DNA of 64,000 nucleotides from Curvivirga sp965219885 (lineage in GTDB: Bacteria; Pseudomonadota; Alphaproteobacteria; UBA8366; Aestuariispiraceae): the NCBI RefSeq assembly GCF_965219885.1, contig NZ_CBDCOT010000009.1:620001-684000 (forward strand). Reading direction: 5' to 3'. Shown piece after piece: positions 1 to 5,843 of this stretch (the stretch's first letter is position 1; every line of letters starts with the position of its first letter). The notes beneath the pieces are model-generated. The model was not told where the DNA came from. It did no database searches and was given only the letters and a program-made list of their open reading frames with translations. A program made the position numbers and the translations under genes.

Positions 1-139
1 GAAGGGCAAGAAGTTCAGGGCGGTTCTTAGTGCCTCCACTTACTTTGTCTTCAAACACACGATCCAGCGCAATGCCTTCTAATTGTCGTCCTGTGTTCTG
101 ATCTACAGATGAGACCCTGATGTAACCCACGTTTGCCAT
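1..139 (-). CDS. Serine recombinase (resolvase/invertase family), N-terminal part only
   Basis: The 46 visible codons run off the left edge of the window. The translation opens MANVGYIRVSSVDQNTGRQL, which matches the N-terminus of the resolvase/invertase catalytic domain: Tyr6, Arg8 and the nucleophile Ser10 lie in the YxRVS motif, and the later stretch DKVSGGTKNRPEL fits the conserved segment that follows. Such enzymes cut and rejoin DNA through a phosphoserine link. It is transcribed away from the phage-like genes to its right. The C-terminal helix-turn-helix is outside the window, so I cannot tell a resolvase from an invertase or an element integrase. Confidence 0.85.
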   Translation of the reverse strand, partial: MANVGYIRVSSVDQNTGRQLEGIALDRVFEDKVSGGTKNRPELLAL

Positions 140-279
140 ATATGCATCTCCGATATGTCCTATTAGACTCTAGGCATTAACTACATATATGTCCTTTAAT
201 TGTAAAGCAAGTCTAATCGAACACTATTTGTGTCTCGCTGGTGTGTCCTGTGAGGCTGTACCCAAATCGGACGTTAAAT

Positions 280-302
280 AATTGGGTTGCACTTTAGAGT
301 GA
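280..302 (+). promoter_or_regulatory. SP6-like phage RNA polymerase promoter (copy 1)
   Basis: The core GGGTTGCACTTTAGAGTGA lines up with the site at 1679-1701 at 18 of 23 positions by my hand count. Both resemble the SP6 RNA polymerase promoter. It sits about 65 bp before a 29-codon ORF and 170 bp before the RNase HI gene, both on the plus strand. It is weaker than copy 2 because the central TATAG reads TTTAG. Confidence 0.55.
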
Positions 303-365
303 GCAGCAGCGGATTACATTTACTGACGCTCATTGATCAACAATTAAAACGAAAGAGAGTATCAA

Positions 366-455
366 ATGTGCAATCAATCAACTTTCATAAATTACATCAG
401 CATAGGTGAAGCTCTATGCCTGATCTCTATCTTGTCACTTCATTTCGTGATTTAA
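366..455 (+). CDS. Possible 29-aa membrane peptide
   Basis: A short ORF starts at an ATG 4-5 bases after the purine run GAAAGAGAG, the same kind of leader found before the gene at 1329. It encodes 29 residues whose second half (ALCLISILSLHFVI) is strongly hydrophobic. It lies between the SP6-like promoter and the RNase HI gene, 16 bp before the latter, so it would be the first gene of that transcript. No family is recognisable, and with so few codons it could be chance. Confidence 0.3.
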   Translation: MCNQSTFINYISIGEALCLISILSLHFVI

Positions 456-471
456 GGAAGGGAGTATAAAA

Positions 472-1152
472 ATGAAAGCAACAGATGATTATATCCTATC
501 CCGAGTTGCCACCCTATGGGATCGTCCCTATGAAGACCATGTAGTAGACGTTTACATAGACGGTTCTTGTGAGGTTAATCCGGGTATCGGTGGCTGGGGT
601 GTCTTCGCCCTTCACGATGCCAAGTATGAGATACTGTACGGCGGGGGAGATCGGGAAAAAACGACCAATCAACGCATGGAACTTACAGCAGCAATCAAGG
701 CCCTAAAGCATTTCAGTTCGCAAAGTAATTACTATCAACTAACAATCTACAGTGACAGCAAGTATGTGGTCGATGGGATTACAAACTGGATATATGGCTG
801 GAAGATGAGGGGCTGGGTTAATTCTCAAGGGAAGCCAGTCGCCAATGAGGACTTGTGGCAAGAGTTGGATAGGTTGGTATGTTTGTATTCAAACCCTATC
901 AACTGGCAATGGGTTAAGGGACATTCCGGCAATACTGCGAACGAGATTTCAGATCAGTTAGCAAGAATACGGGCTAAAACGTTTCCTGATTGTGACACGG
1001 CTGTGTTTGGACCGCGAGGTATGCAAAGTGACACACACGATAGCGCCCCATTAAGCCATCTTAGACAGTGCATTGATCTGCTAAAGAATGAGACCCCATC
1101 ATTATGGAAGAATGTGTTGGCTGAGTGGCCTCATTTAGCGGACTTAAAGTGA
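472..1152 (+). CDS. Ribonuclease HI family protein, phage-type
   Basis: Ribonuclease HI removes RNA from RNA-DNA hybrids. The domain spans about residues 24-168. The four catalytic acids are present: Asp30 (YIDGSC), Glu70 (QRMELTAA), Asp95 (YSDSKYV) and Asp161 (NEISDQLAR), together with the WVKGHSGN loop. At 226 aa it is longer than the ~155-aa bacterial enzyme; about 60 C-terminal residues match nothing I know. A strong site (AAGGAAGGGAG) precedes the ATG. It follows an SP6-like promoter and ends before a stem-loop, so it looks like an element gene for replication or RNA-primer removal rather than the housekeeping rnhA. Confidence 0.88.
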   Translation: MKATDDYILSRVATLWDRPYEDHVVDVYIDGSCEVNPGIGGWGVFALHDAKYEILYGGGDREKTTNQRMELTAAIKALKHFSSQSNYYQLTIYSDSKYVVDGITNWIYGWKMRGWVNSQGKPVANEDLWQELDRLVCLYSNPINWQWVKGHSGNTANEISDQLARIRAKTFPDCDTAVFGPRGMQSDTHDSAPLSHLRQCIDLLKNETPSLWKNVLAEWPHLADLK

Positions 1153-1160
1153 CCACGATG

Positions 1161-1190
1161 GAGGCCCTTAGGTGAAAGCTTGAGGGCCTC
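1161..1190 (+). terminator. Stem-loop after the RNase HI gene
   Basis: GAGGCCCT at 1161-1168 pairs perfectly with AGGGCCTC at 1183-1190 around a 14-base loop, 8 bp after the RNase HI stop codon. No T-run follows, so it may be an mRNA-processing or 3'-protecting hairpin rather than an intrinsic terminator. Confidence 0.45.
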
Positions 1191-1328
1191 TGAGGTTCTG
1201 TCAGTCGATCAATTCTCGGTCCCACATGTGAGACTAAGTATTTGATAAATAAAGAAAATATTATTGACAAGAAAACTTGGCTGACTCATGATTCACACAT
1301 CAATAACTACAGCAAGAGAGTAAATAAC

Positions 1329-1655
1329 ATGAAAATTTTGATCGAATGGGCTGATAAACAAGTAGAGTGGGACTCGACGCGCAACTTTCTGTACGTAAAG
1401 CTCTCATTCTTTGGTGAGATGTATTTGGACCGAACAGTCACAACAGGGCATTGGTTCAAATATGAAGAGGAAGAGAATGGGGAAGGCTGCTTGTGGCTTT
1501 GCAGAAGACCTCTCCATTATACTAACTATTCCCGCCATACATCTACGACCAGTGAAGAATTAGCAGCTAATAATGAGCAATTCTGGAAGGAGGTTTTAGA
1601 GGAAGAAGAGCAGCAAAATCGCCTTTCTATAGCTCCAGAGCACCAACCTTCTTAA
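1329..1655 (+). CDS. Hypothetical acidic protein, 108 aa
   Basis: I do not recognise this family. The open frame extends upstream to 1242, but the ATG at 1329 is preferred because the purine run AAGAGAG lies about 8 bp before it. The product is soluble, rich in Trp, Glu and Tyr (MKILIEWADKQVEWDS at the start), with a very acidic tail containing EEEE, and no membrane segment or signal peptide. It follows the RNase HI gene on the same strand and is followed 24 bp later by the second SP6-like promoter, so it probably ends the first phage-type transcription unit. Confidence 0.6.
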   Translation: MKILIEWADKQVEWDSTRNFLYVKLSFFGEMYLDRTVTTGHWFKYEEEENGEGCLWLCRRPLHYTNYSRHTSTTSEELAANNEQFWKEVLEEEEQQNRLSIAPEHQPS

Positions 1656-1678
1656 TGTTAGGTTTTCTGCGGGTTTGG

Positions 1679-1701
1679 AATTAGGTTGCACTATAGAAGG
1701 G
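1679..1701 (+). promoter_or_regulatory. SP6-like phage RNA polymerase promoter (copy 2, strong match)
   Basis: The site contains AGGTTGCACTATAGAAGGGG (1683-1702). Compared with the strong SP6 promoter, 20 of 23 positions agree by my hand alignment; the differences fall at one upstream base and at the GA of GTGACAC, which reads TG here. The CACTATAGAAGGG block, covering the melting and start region, is identical. It lies in a gene-free stretch downstream of a gene and points toward the plus-strand cluster at 2273-5843. Single-subunit phage RNA polymerases of the T7/SP6 class recognise such sites; no such polymerase gene is in the window. Confidence 0.8.
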
Positions 1702-2188
1702 GTTACCTAGGGTACATATAATATAGGTAGTAACTAAGATAGGTATGAAAGGTGGATAAGGGTAGTTATACAATCCCTCCTTCTTCCTGTTTCTACCTAC
1801 CTCATTACCTTTGAAGACACATCCATAGGAAAACTGAAGGACATCCTTTCAGGAACCCTGCAAGAGAATTTCAGTGAAACTATGGTAGCTACTTACTGGT
1901 CCCCTTCAAATACAGATCAGGTGTGTGAGTGTCAGACGGCATTCATGCACCTTTTTTGTTTTAATCTCCTTGAAGGGAGAGAGGGTAGGAAGGATATGCC
2001 CTGTGTGACTCAGAATTGACCTCTGAGCGTGTTAGATGGCTTTTATGTGTATCGACTGGGGTTGATTCTAGGGGCTCTCCAGCGCCTTTTAAATGGGGTT
2101 AGCAGATGTACTATCGGTTCTGTTTACTTCCCTGTCTTCCATCCATCGGTTTTACCTCAAAAGGCACTGAGATGCCAAATCACTCATC
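1702..2188. other. Gene-poor stretch downstream of the phage-type promoter
   Basis: I see no convincing gene here. A 45-codon ORF (1882-2019) lacks a ribosome-binding site and has an unlikely composition. The stretch may be an untranslated leader from the promoter at 1679 or the remains of deleted genes. Confidence 0.4.
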
Positions 2189-2219
2189 TATAATTTACTC
2201 CACAACATATACTTGTTGT
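2189..2219 (+). promoter_or_regulatory. Candidate host-type -10 box with an adjacent operator
   Basis: A perfect TATAAT lies at 2189-2194. It is followed at 2202-2219 by the perfect inverted repeat ACAACA-TATACT-TGTTGT, placed about where transcription would start. I cannot find a good -35 box. The arrangement suggests a repressible promoter for the gene at 2273. Confidence 0.4.
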
Positions 2220-2272
2220 AATAGGAATCATGCTACTTTATGTCTTTAAAATTTCCCATTAGGAGTATTGTT

Positions 2273-2443
2273 ATGAGTAAAGATAAAGTTGTTGTCACAG
2301 TAAGGGAAAGTGTGAACCCACCCTCACCAGTAGAAATTCGTAGTGTGAACCCTCCTACGACTCCTAGCCCAGATAGAGGTGGTTCTGTTAATCCACCATC
2401 ATCTCCGTCACGAGGGCCATCTACTCCCCCGAAGCCGCGTTAA
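2273..2443 (+). CDS. Proline-rich repeat peptide, 56 aa
   Basis: The ATG at 2273 is chosen over an upstream ATG at 2240 because TAGGAG sits 6-7 bp before it. After a basic start (MSKDKVVVTVRE) the peptide has three copies of SVNPP, each followed by a Ser/Thr/Pro run, and ends in PSTPPKPR. This is a disordered, SH3-ligand-like composition; I know no matching family. The last 23 bp overlap the 3' end of the convergent membrane gene at 2421. It may be a phage-encoded binding peptide or the tip of a larger lost protein. Confidence 0.5.
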   Translation: MSKDKVVVTVRESVNPPSPVEIRSVNPPTTPSPDRGGSVNPPSSPSRGPSTPPKPR

Positions 2444-3047
2444 ATCTAGTTACCGTTACACGATCAATACGACTGACGGGAATGTATGTTATATGGCTGC
2501 TTCCTTCTTCAACAGGTTCATAAGCTGTTTCATTTCCGTCAGCATCAATTCTACGGGTTAAATACATCGCGACATTGCCATTTTCATCCACATCTATTTG
2601 AGAATTTGGTAATCCAGAAGGTAACGTAGATAGGAAGCTTTCAAGGTATTCTCCATCCACCGTTCTAATGGAGACATTGCTCCATGTATACTTAGGTAGA
2701 TTTATTATGGCCTCCCATGTAGAAGGTTGCAAATTTTCTCTTGTTACTCCAAATTTTCTTAAAACAAACGCAACAGACAAATTTCCAAATCGTCGCCATA
2801 ATGCACCAATTGCAAAAACAAGTACTAAACTCAAAAATGGCATAATTATTTTCTGATTGGACAACGGGAGTTTGGAAATTAAATTTGTGGTTAGACTTGT
2901 CGCTATGACCCCAAAAACCAGTACTTGCAAGAGGACATCTAAGGTCTTGTGTTTTTCAGATACACCGATTGATCCAACCTTGTATCCTATATACCCAACT
3001 ACTAAAGTAATTTGTAGTTGAAGAGGTAGTTCGAGTAATTCATTCAT
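2421..3047 (-). CDS. Membrane protein of unknown function, 208 aa
   Basis: The N-terminal 95 residues hold three hydrophobic segments, at about 8-27, 38-58 and 66-86. A soluble C-terminal half (about 100-208) follows, rich in beta-type sequence and polar residues. The layout resembles small unannotated membrane proteins of the DUF6338 kind, but I cannot confirm that. It runs against the direction of the phage-type genes and is 90 bp downstream of another membrane gene on the same strand, so the two probably form one unit. A lysogenic-conversion or superinfection-exclusion role is an inference from position only. Confidence 0.7.
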   Translation of the reverse strand: MNELLELPLQLQITLVVGYIGYKVGSIGVSEKHKTLDVLLQVLVFGVIATSLTTNLISKLPLSNQKIIMPFLSLVLVFAIGALWRRFGNLSVAFVLRKFGVTRENLQPSTWEAIINLPKYTWSNVSIRTVDGEYLESFLSTLPSGLPNSQIDVDENGNVAMYLTRRIDADGNETAYEPVEEGSSHITYIPVSRIDRVTVTRFNAASGE

Positions 3048-3137
3048 TAACTACATCCATCTTTAGCTCTATTGATGCGCTATCCGTATTATTCAACAAA
3101 TGGGTTAATCCATCCCATTTTCTTACTGATAGCTTCG

Positions 3138-3665
3138 TTACGGTCTCTTTTGTTTTAATTTCTTGCGTAATTTCTTTTTCGCTTTCTCCTCCTCCTTTTT
3201 ATGTTTAGATCGAACAAACTTCTCTGACTCTTCAATATTCTTTTTCATACTTAAAATTATTTTGTTTTTTAGAGTAATTTTTGGAGCTTTCATCTTACAG
3301 GAGTCAACAAAGTCAAGAATGTCTATTACATCTTCTTGAACAAGATGCCTAAGGATTTGAATATCCTGCAAGGTATCTATGGATTTAGTGTCGACGTCCC
3401 AGTATACCAGAGCGCTATAAACCTTTCGATAGACTGCTATGTCCTCGGAAAGCTTTGAAATATTTTCTCTGATGCGCAGGCCTAAAAATGTTAGGGCCAT
3501 AATCATGATCGTGAATGTGAAACCTTCTTTGACGTAAGCCATCACTGATTTCCAAGTTATCTCCTCATTCATATTAAAGTTAACTAAGAGGAAGATTATA
3601 GCTAACGTTGTAGCAATGATAAAAGATGCTGTTTCCGCATGTTGTAGGCGTTTTAATTTTGTCAT
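3138..3665 (-). CDS. Two-helix membrane protein with lysine-rich tail, 175 aa
   Basis: Two membrane segments (about residues 13-31 and 46-64) are followed by a cytoplasmic helical region. The last 25 residues are dominated by Lys, Glu and Arg (KKEEEKAKKKLRKKLKQKRP), a likely nucleic-acid- or membrane-surface-contacting tail. I do not recognise the family. It is the first gene of a minus-strand pair with the membrane protein at 2421, inserted between two blocks of plus-strand phage-type genes. Base composition is lower in GC than the core genome to the right. Confidence 0.65.
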   Translation of the reverse strand: MTKLKRLQHAETASFIIATTLAIIFLLVNFNMNEEITWKSVMAYVKEGFTFTIMIMALTFLGLRIRENISKLSEDIAVYRKVYSALVYWDVDTKSIDTLQDIQILRHLVQEDVIDILDFVDSCKMKAPKITLKNKIILSMKKNIEESEKFVRSKHKKEEEKAKKKLRKKLKQKRP

Positions 3666-3870
3666 GTATTTTCTTTAAAAATTGTGGAAGGCTTATCGGC
3701 TATTTCTTTGAAGTAACTCCCTGATTAGAGGAAGTAGCATGTGTTGATCTCATGCGCTGACGATAGGATTCTCATTAAGTAATTACAAGTAATAAGGGAT
3801 TCTTTTTTAATAAAAACCTTTTAAAGATGTGGGTGATGCAGCCCAAATAACTCTACAATCAATCACCTCT

Positions 3871-4008
3871 ATGACCACCCTAGAGACACCCAAGGTCACC
3901 ATAAGTCTACCTTCACCGTCCTTTGAGATCGTCACTTATGAACTCGTAGAGACAGACACAAATACGCCCTCAGTTCCACCTAAGTCTCCCTCTGAGACTT
4001 GGCCCTAA
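3871..4008 (+). CDS. Small Ser/Thr/Pro-rich protein, 45 aa
   Basis: The ORF encodes 45 residues rich in Ser, Thr, Pro and Glu with no membrane segment. It has no strong Shine-Dalgarno sequence. Its stop codon overlaps the next start (TAATG at 4006-4010), as in translationally coupled phage genes. It opens a run of very short same-strand ORFs reaching to 4823. Function unknown. Confidence 0.4.
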   Translation: MTTLETPKVTISLPSPSFEIVTYELVETDTNTPSVPPKSPSETWP

Positions 4009-4067
4009 TGGAAGCCACCTATCGCTTGTGGAAACAACAACACACTGAGACACCAACTTCTTTTTAA
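4008..4067 (+). CDS. Possible 19-aa peptide
   Basis: A 19-residue ORF begins within the stop codon of the preceding gene (TAATG) and ends immediately before the AAGGA that serves the next gene. Its length makes it uncertain. It may exist mainly to carry ribosomes from 3871 into 4080. Confidence 0.25.
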   Translation: MEATYRLWKQQHTETPTSF

Positions 4068-4079
4068 GGAAAATTGAAT

Positions 4080-4268
4080 ATGAACATTAACTACTGGAAG
4101 TGGCCTGCCACTCCACAGAACGACCTTGCGCCTTGGTACACAATCCTACGACGCTCTTTCGGTCTACCCTTCATCGGACTATCAGTCGCCTTTATCTACC
4201 TCGGTGGTCTCATCGGGTGGGGCCATAAGGAAGGCAAGTGGTGGACTAAAGAAGTCTGGGACCTGTAG
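4080..4268 (+). CDS. Single-span membrane peptide, 62 aa
   Basis: The ATG at 4080 is preferred to an in-frame TTG at 4074 because TTTTTAAGGA lies at the right distance. The peptide starts NINYWKWPATPQND and has one membrane helix (about residues 26-44, GLPFIGLSVAFIYLGGLIGW). The tail is short, basic and Trp-rich. Small membrane proteins of this shape are common in T7-like phage early and lysis regions, but I cannot assign a function. Confidence 0.55.
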   Translation: MNINYWKWPATPQNDLAPWYTILRRSFGLPFIGLSVAFIYLGGLIGWGHKEGKWWTKEVWDL

Positions 4269-4270
4269 CC

Positions 4271-4441
4271 ATGTACGCTATATCAGCGCCTCTTTTTTAC
4301 ATGTTACCTCCAGCTCCTAAGAAGCCTGTGGATGTAGATGAGGTCTGGAGTAAGCGCAATGAAGAGCAGGACTTAAAGACCCACCAAAGAAAAACTGAGT
4401 GGTCCTTAAGGTTCCGCTTAAGGAGATCAATATGGATGTAA
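4271..4441 (+). CDS. Small basic protein, 56 aa
   Basis: The ATG lies 2 bp after the previous stop, suggesting coupling. A hydrophobic start (YAISAPLFYMLPPAP) leads into a charged region rich in Lys, Arg and Glu, so it could be a membrane-tethered peptide of spanin or holin-accessory type. That is a guess; no family is recognised. The last 10 bp overlap the next gene. Confidence 0.4.
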   Translation: MYAISAPLFYMLPPAPKKPVDVDEVWSKRNEEQDLKTHQRKTEWSLRFRLRRSIWM

Positions 4442-4539
4442 TAGTATACATGATAGTTATCATCTTGGCTGGTATCGGATTTGGACAAGTGACCTATTGG
4501 ATTTTGAAGGCTATTTCAATAGCTTTAGGGTATGAATAG
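4432..4539 (+). CDS. Hydrophobic peptide, 35 aa
   Basis: A good ribosome-binding site (TTAAGGAG at 4418-4425) precedes the ATG. The peptide is almost one membrane helix (VIVYMIVIILAGIGFGQV) with a short tail. It overlaps the previous gene by 10 bp in another frame and is followed 2 bp later by the next ORF. Function unknown. Confidence 0.45.
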   Translation: MDVIVYMIVIILAGIGFGQVTYWILKAISIALGYE

Positions 4540-4541
4540 TG

Positions 4542-4673
4542 ATGACCTCACTAGGGATACTGGAAGCCATATACTATCTGGTTCTAGGCGTCATTACATG
4601 TACAGCATGGGTGTTCCTGAAGGACGGTATAAGGGAACTTAAAAGGACGCTTAAAGGAGACCCAGATGTTTGA
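4542..4673 (+). CDS. Membrane peptide with basic tail, 43 aa
   Basis: The ORF begins 2 bp after the preceding stop. It encodes one hydrophobic helix (about residues 5-26) followed by a basic amphipathic tail (KDGIRELKRTLKGD). Its stop codon overlaps the start of the next, apparently frameshifted, ORF. It belongs to the run of coupled micro-genes; no homologue is recognised. Confidence 0.45.
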   Translation: MTSLGILEAIYYLVLGVITCTAWVFLKDGIRELKRTLKGDPDV

Positions 4674-4823
4674 ACCATTAATGCAAGGGTACGCCCTTTT
4701 CTGGCTACCCTAATTGGTTCCTTAGTTGTCTCTATAATTATCTTCTTAGCTCTTGTTGTGAAACAAGGGTGGGACGAAAGACATACACGGGACCAGCCTA
4801 AACATCGCCCTTACTGGCGGTAG
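4666..4823 (+). pseudogene. Membrane peptide gene split by a frameshift
   Basis: ATG at 4666, behind the site AAAGGAGA, opens only 15 codons before TAA. The -1 frame, open from 4674 to the TAG at 4821-4823, encodes a clear membrane helix (LIGSLVVSIIIFLALVVKQG) with a charged tail ending RPYWR but has no usual start codon. Joining the two near 4695-4700 gives one sensible small membrane protein. It is either a gene damaged by one indel or a case of programmed frameshifting; I cannot tell which. Confidence 0.45.
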
Positions 4824-4855
4824 TAAAAACTCTTAACAAAGAGAAACAAAATCAA

Positions 4856-5686
4856 ATGAAAAATTTTAACTTTAACGCCGTGGTGGATGACGTCACGGTG
4901 AACCAAGACGTGCGCGTTGTGGACATCGAAGGGAAACCTTGGTTTGTCCTGAAGGACGTGTGTGCTGCGTTGGGACTTAAGAACCCTACGGAGGTTGCAC
5001 AGCGTGTTTATGAAGAGGATAAATCTAAGACCGTCTTAGGAAAAGGACGACCAGCAATCAGCGTATCTGAATCGGGCATGTACCGCATTTTGATGCGTTG
5101 TGATAAACCAGCTGCACGTCCCTTCCAAGACTGGGTGACCCGTGAAGTTCTACCTTCAATCCGACGTACAGGTAAGTATGAGATGGAAGAGGGTGAGACT
5201 ATCCCACTCCCAGCCAACTTTGCACAGGCCATGCGTCAACATGCAGAGACCCTAATCAAACTAGCAGACTCTGAAGAAGAACGTGAACGGCTCCTGAAGG
5301 AGACTGAACGCTTAGGCAAGAAGTCTGACATTCTGGACGCCCACTATGCGCCACTTAACAACATCTCTGTAGGTCGCTTTGCGCGGACCTTGGACGGTGT
5401 GAACTCAAACAAGATGAAGCAATCCCTAATGAAACTGGGATACCTGTACAATAAAGCAGGTGTCTATCGTGTCTATTCCCAGTATCTCGACAAGCTGTTC
5501 TCTGAGAAACGAAACGAAGAGTACGGCACAATCGAAATCTTTGCGACTGACACAGGACGTGAACGGATTGTCCATCACTGGAACGAAGGAGAGTTGATCC
5601 TGAAGAAAGGTTTTGAACAACCTGACGCATACTACAACCACGTCCCTAAGTTCCTAACTGTAGGACTGGAGAGTAAACATGGCTAA
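4856..5686 (+). CDS. Phage antirepressor-type protein, Bro-N domain
   Basis: Residues about 15-105 form a Bro-N (Prophage antirepressor) domain: DIEGKPWFVLKDVCAALGL, then SESGMYRILMRCDKPAARPF, then WVTREVLPSIRRTGKY, in the usual order. A charged helical linker (about 115-155) leads to a C-terminal domain of the KilAC/ANT type (about 160-270). Proteins of this kind bind DNA or inactivate repressors when phages switch development. It follows the micro-gene run and overlaps the truncated exonuclease gene by 8 bp, so it belongs to the phage-derived operon. No matching repressor gene is in the window. Confidence 0.85.
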   Translation: MKNFNFNAVVDDVTVNQDVRVVDIEGKPWFVLKDVCAALGLKNPTEVAQRVYEEDKSKTVLGKGRPAISVSESGMYRILMRCDKPAARPFQDWVTREVLPSIRRTGKYEMEEGETIPLPANFAQAMRQHAETLIKLADSEEERERLLKETERLGKKSDILDAHYAPLNNISVGRFARTLDGVNSNKMKQSLMKLGYLYNKAGVYRVYSQYLDKLFSEKRNEEYGTIEIFATDTGRERIVHHWNEGELILKKGFEQPDAYYNHVPKFLTVGLESKHG

Positions 5687-5843
5687 ACGTACAATCTTAC
5701 TTGATGGGGACATTCTGGCCTTTCAGGTGGCAGTACGTTTGGAAACAGCGATTAACTGGGGTGCTGATGAGGAAACTGGGGTGGACCTATGGACACTCCA
5801 TGCAGACCCTACAGAAGGTGACGTTACCAGTCTCCAGATATAA
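5679..5843 (+). pseudogene. Truncated T7-like phage 5'-3' exonuclease (N-terminus only)
   Basis: The ATG overlaps the antirepressor stop by 8 bp. The translation MAKRTILLDGDILAFQVAVR, then an INWG...DLWTLHADPTEG segment, matches the N-terminus of exonucleases of T7-like podoviruses (the gp6 type, which degrade RNA-DNA and DNA 5' ends), including the metal-binding LDGD motif at residues 8-11. The family is about 300 aa. Here similarity stops near codon 48, at about position 5822, and six unrelated codons lead to a stop inside the 3' end of the KAP NTPase gene. The rest of the phage genome was evidently lost or replaced here. Confidence 0.7.

Noticed and set aside
1882..2019. 45-codon plus-strand ORF after the phage-type promoter
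   Set aside because: It has no ribosome-binding site, an odd composition with four Cys, and no overlap or coupling with neighbours; probably chance.
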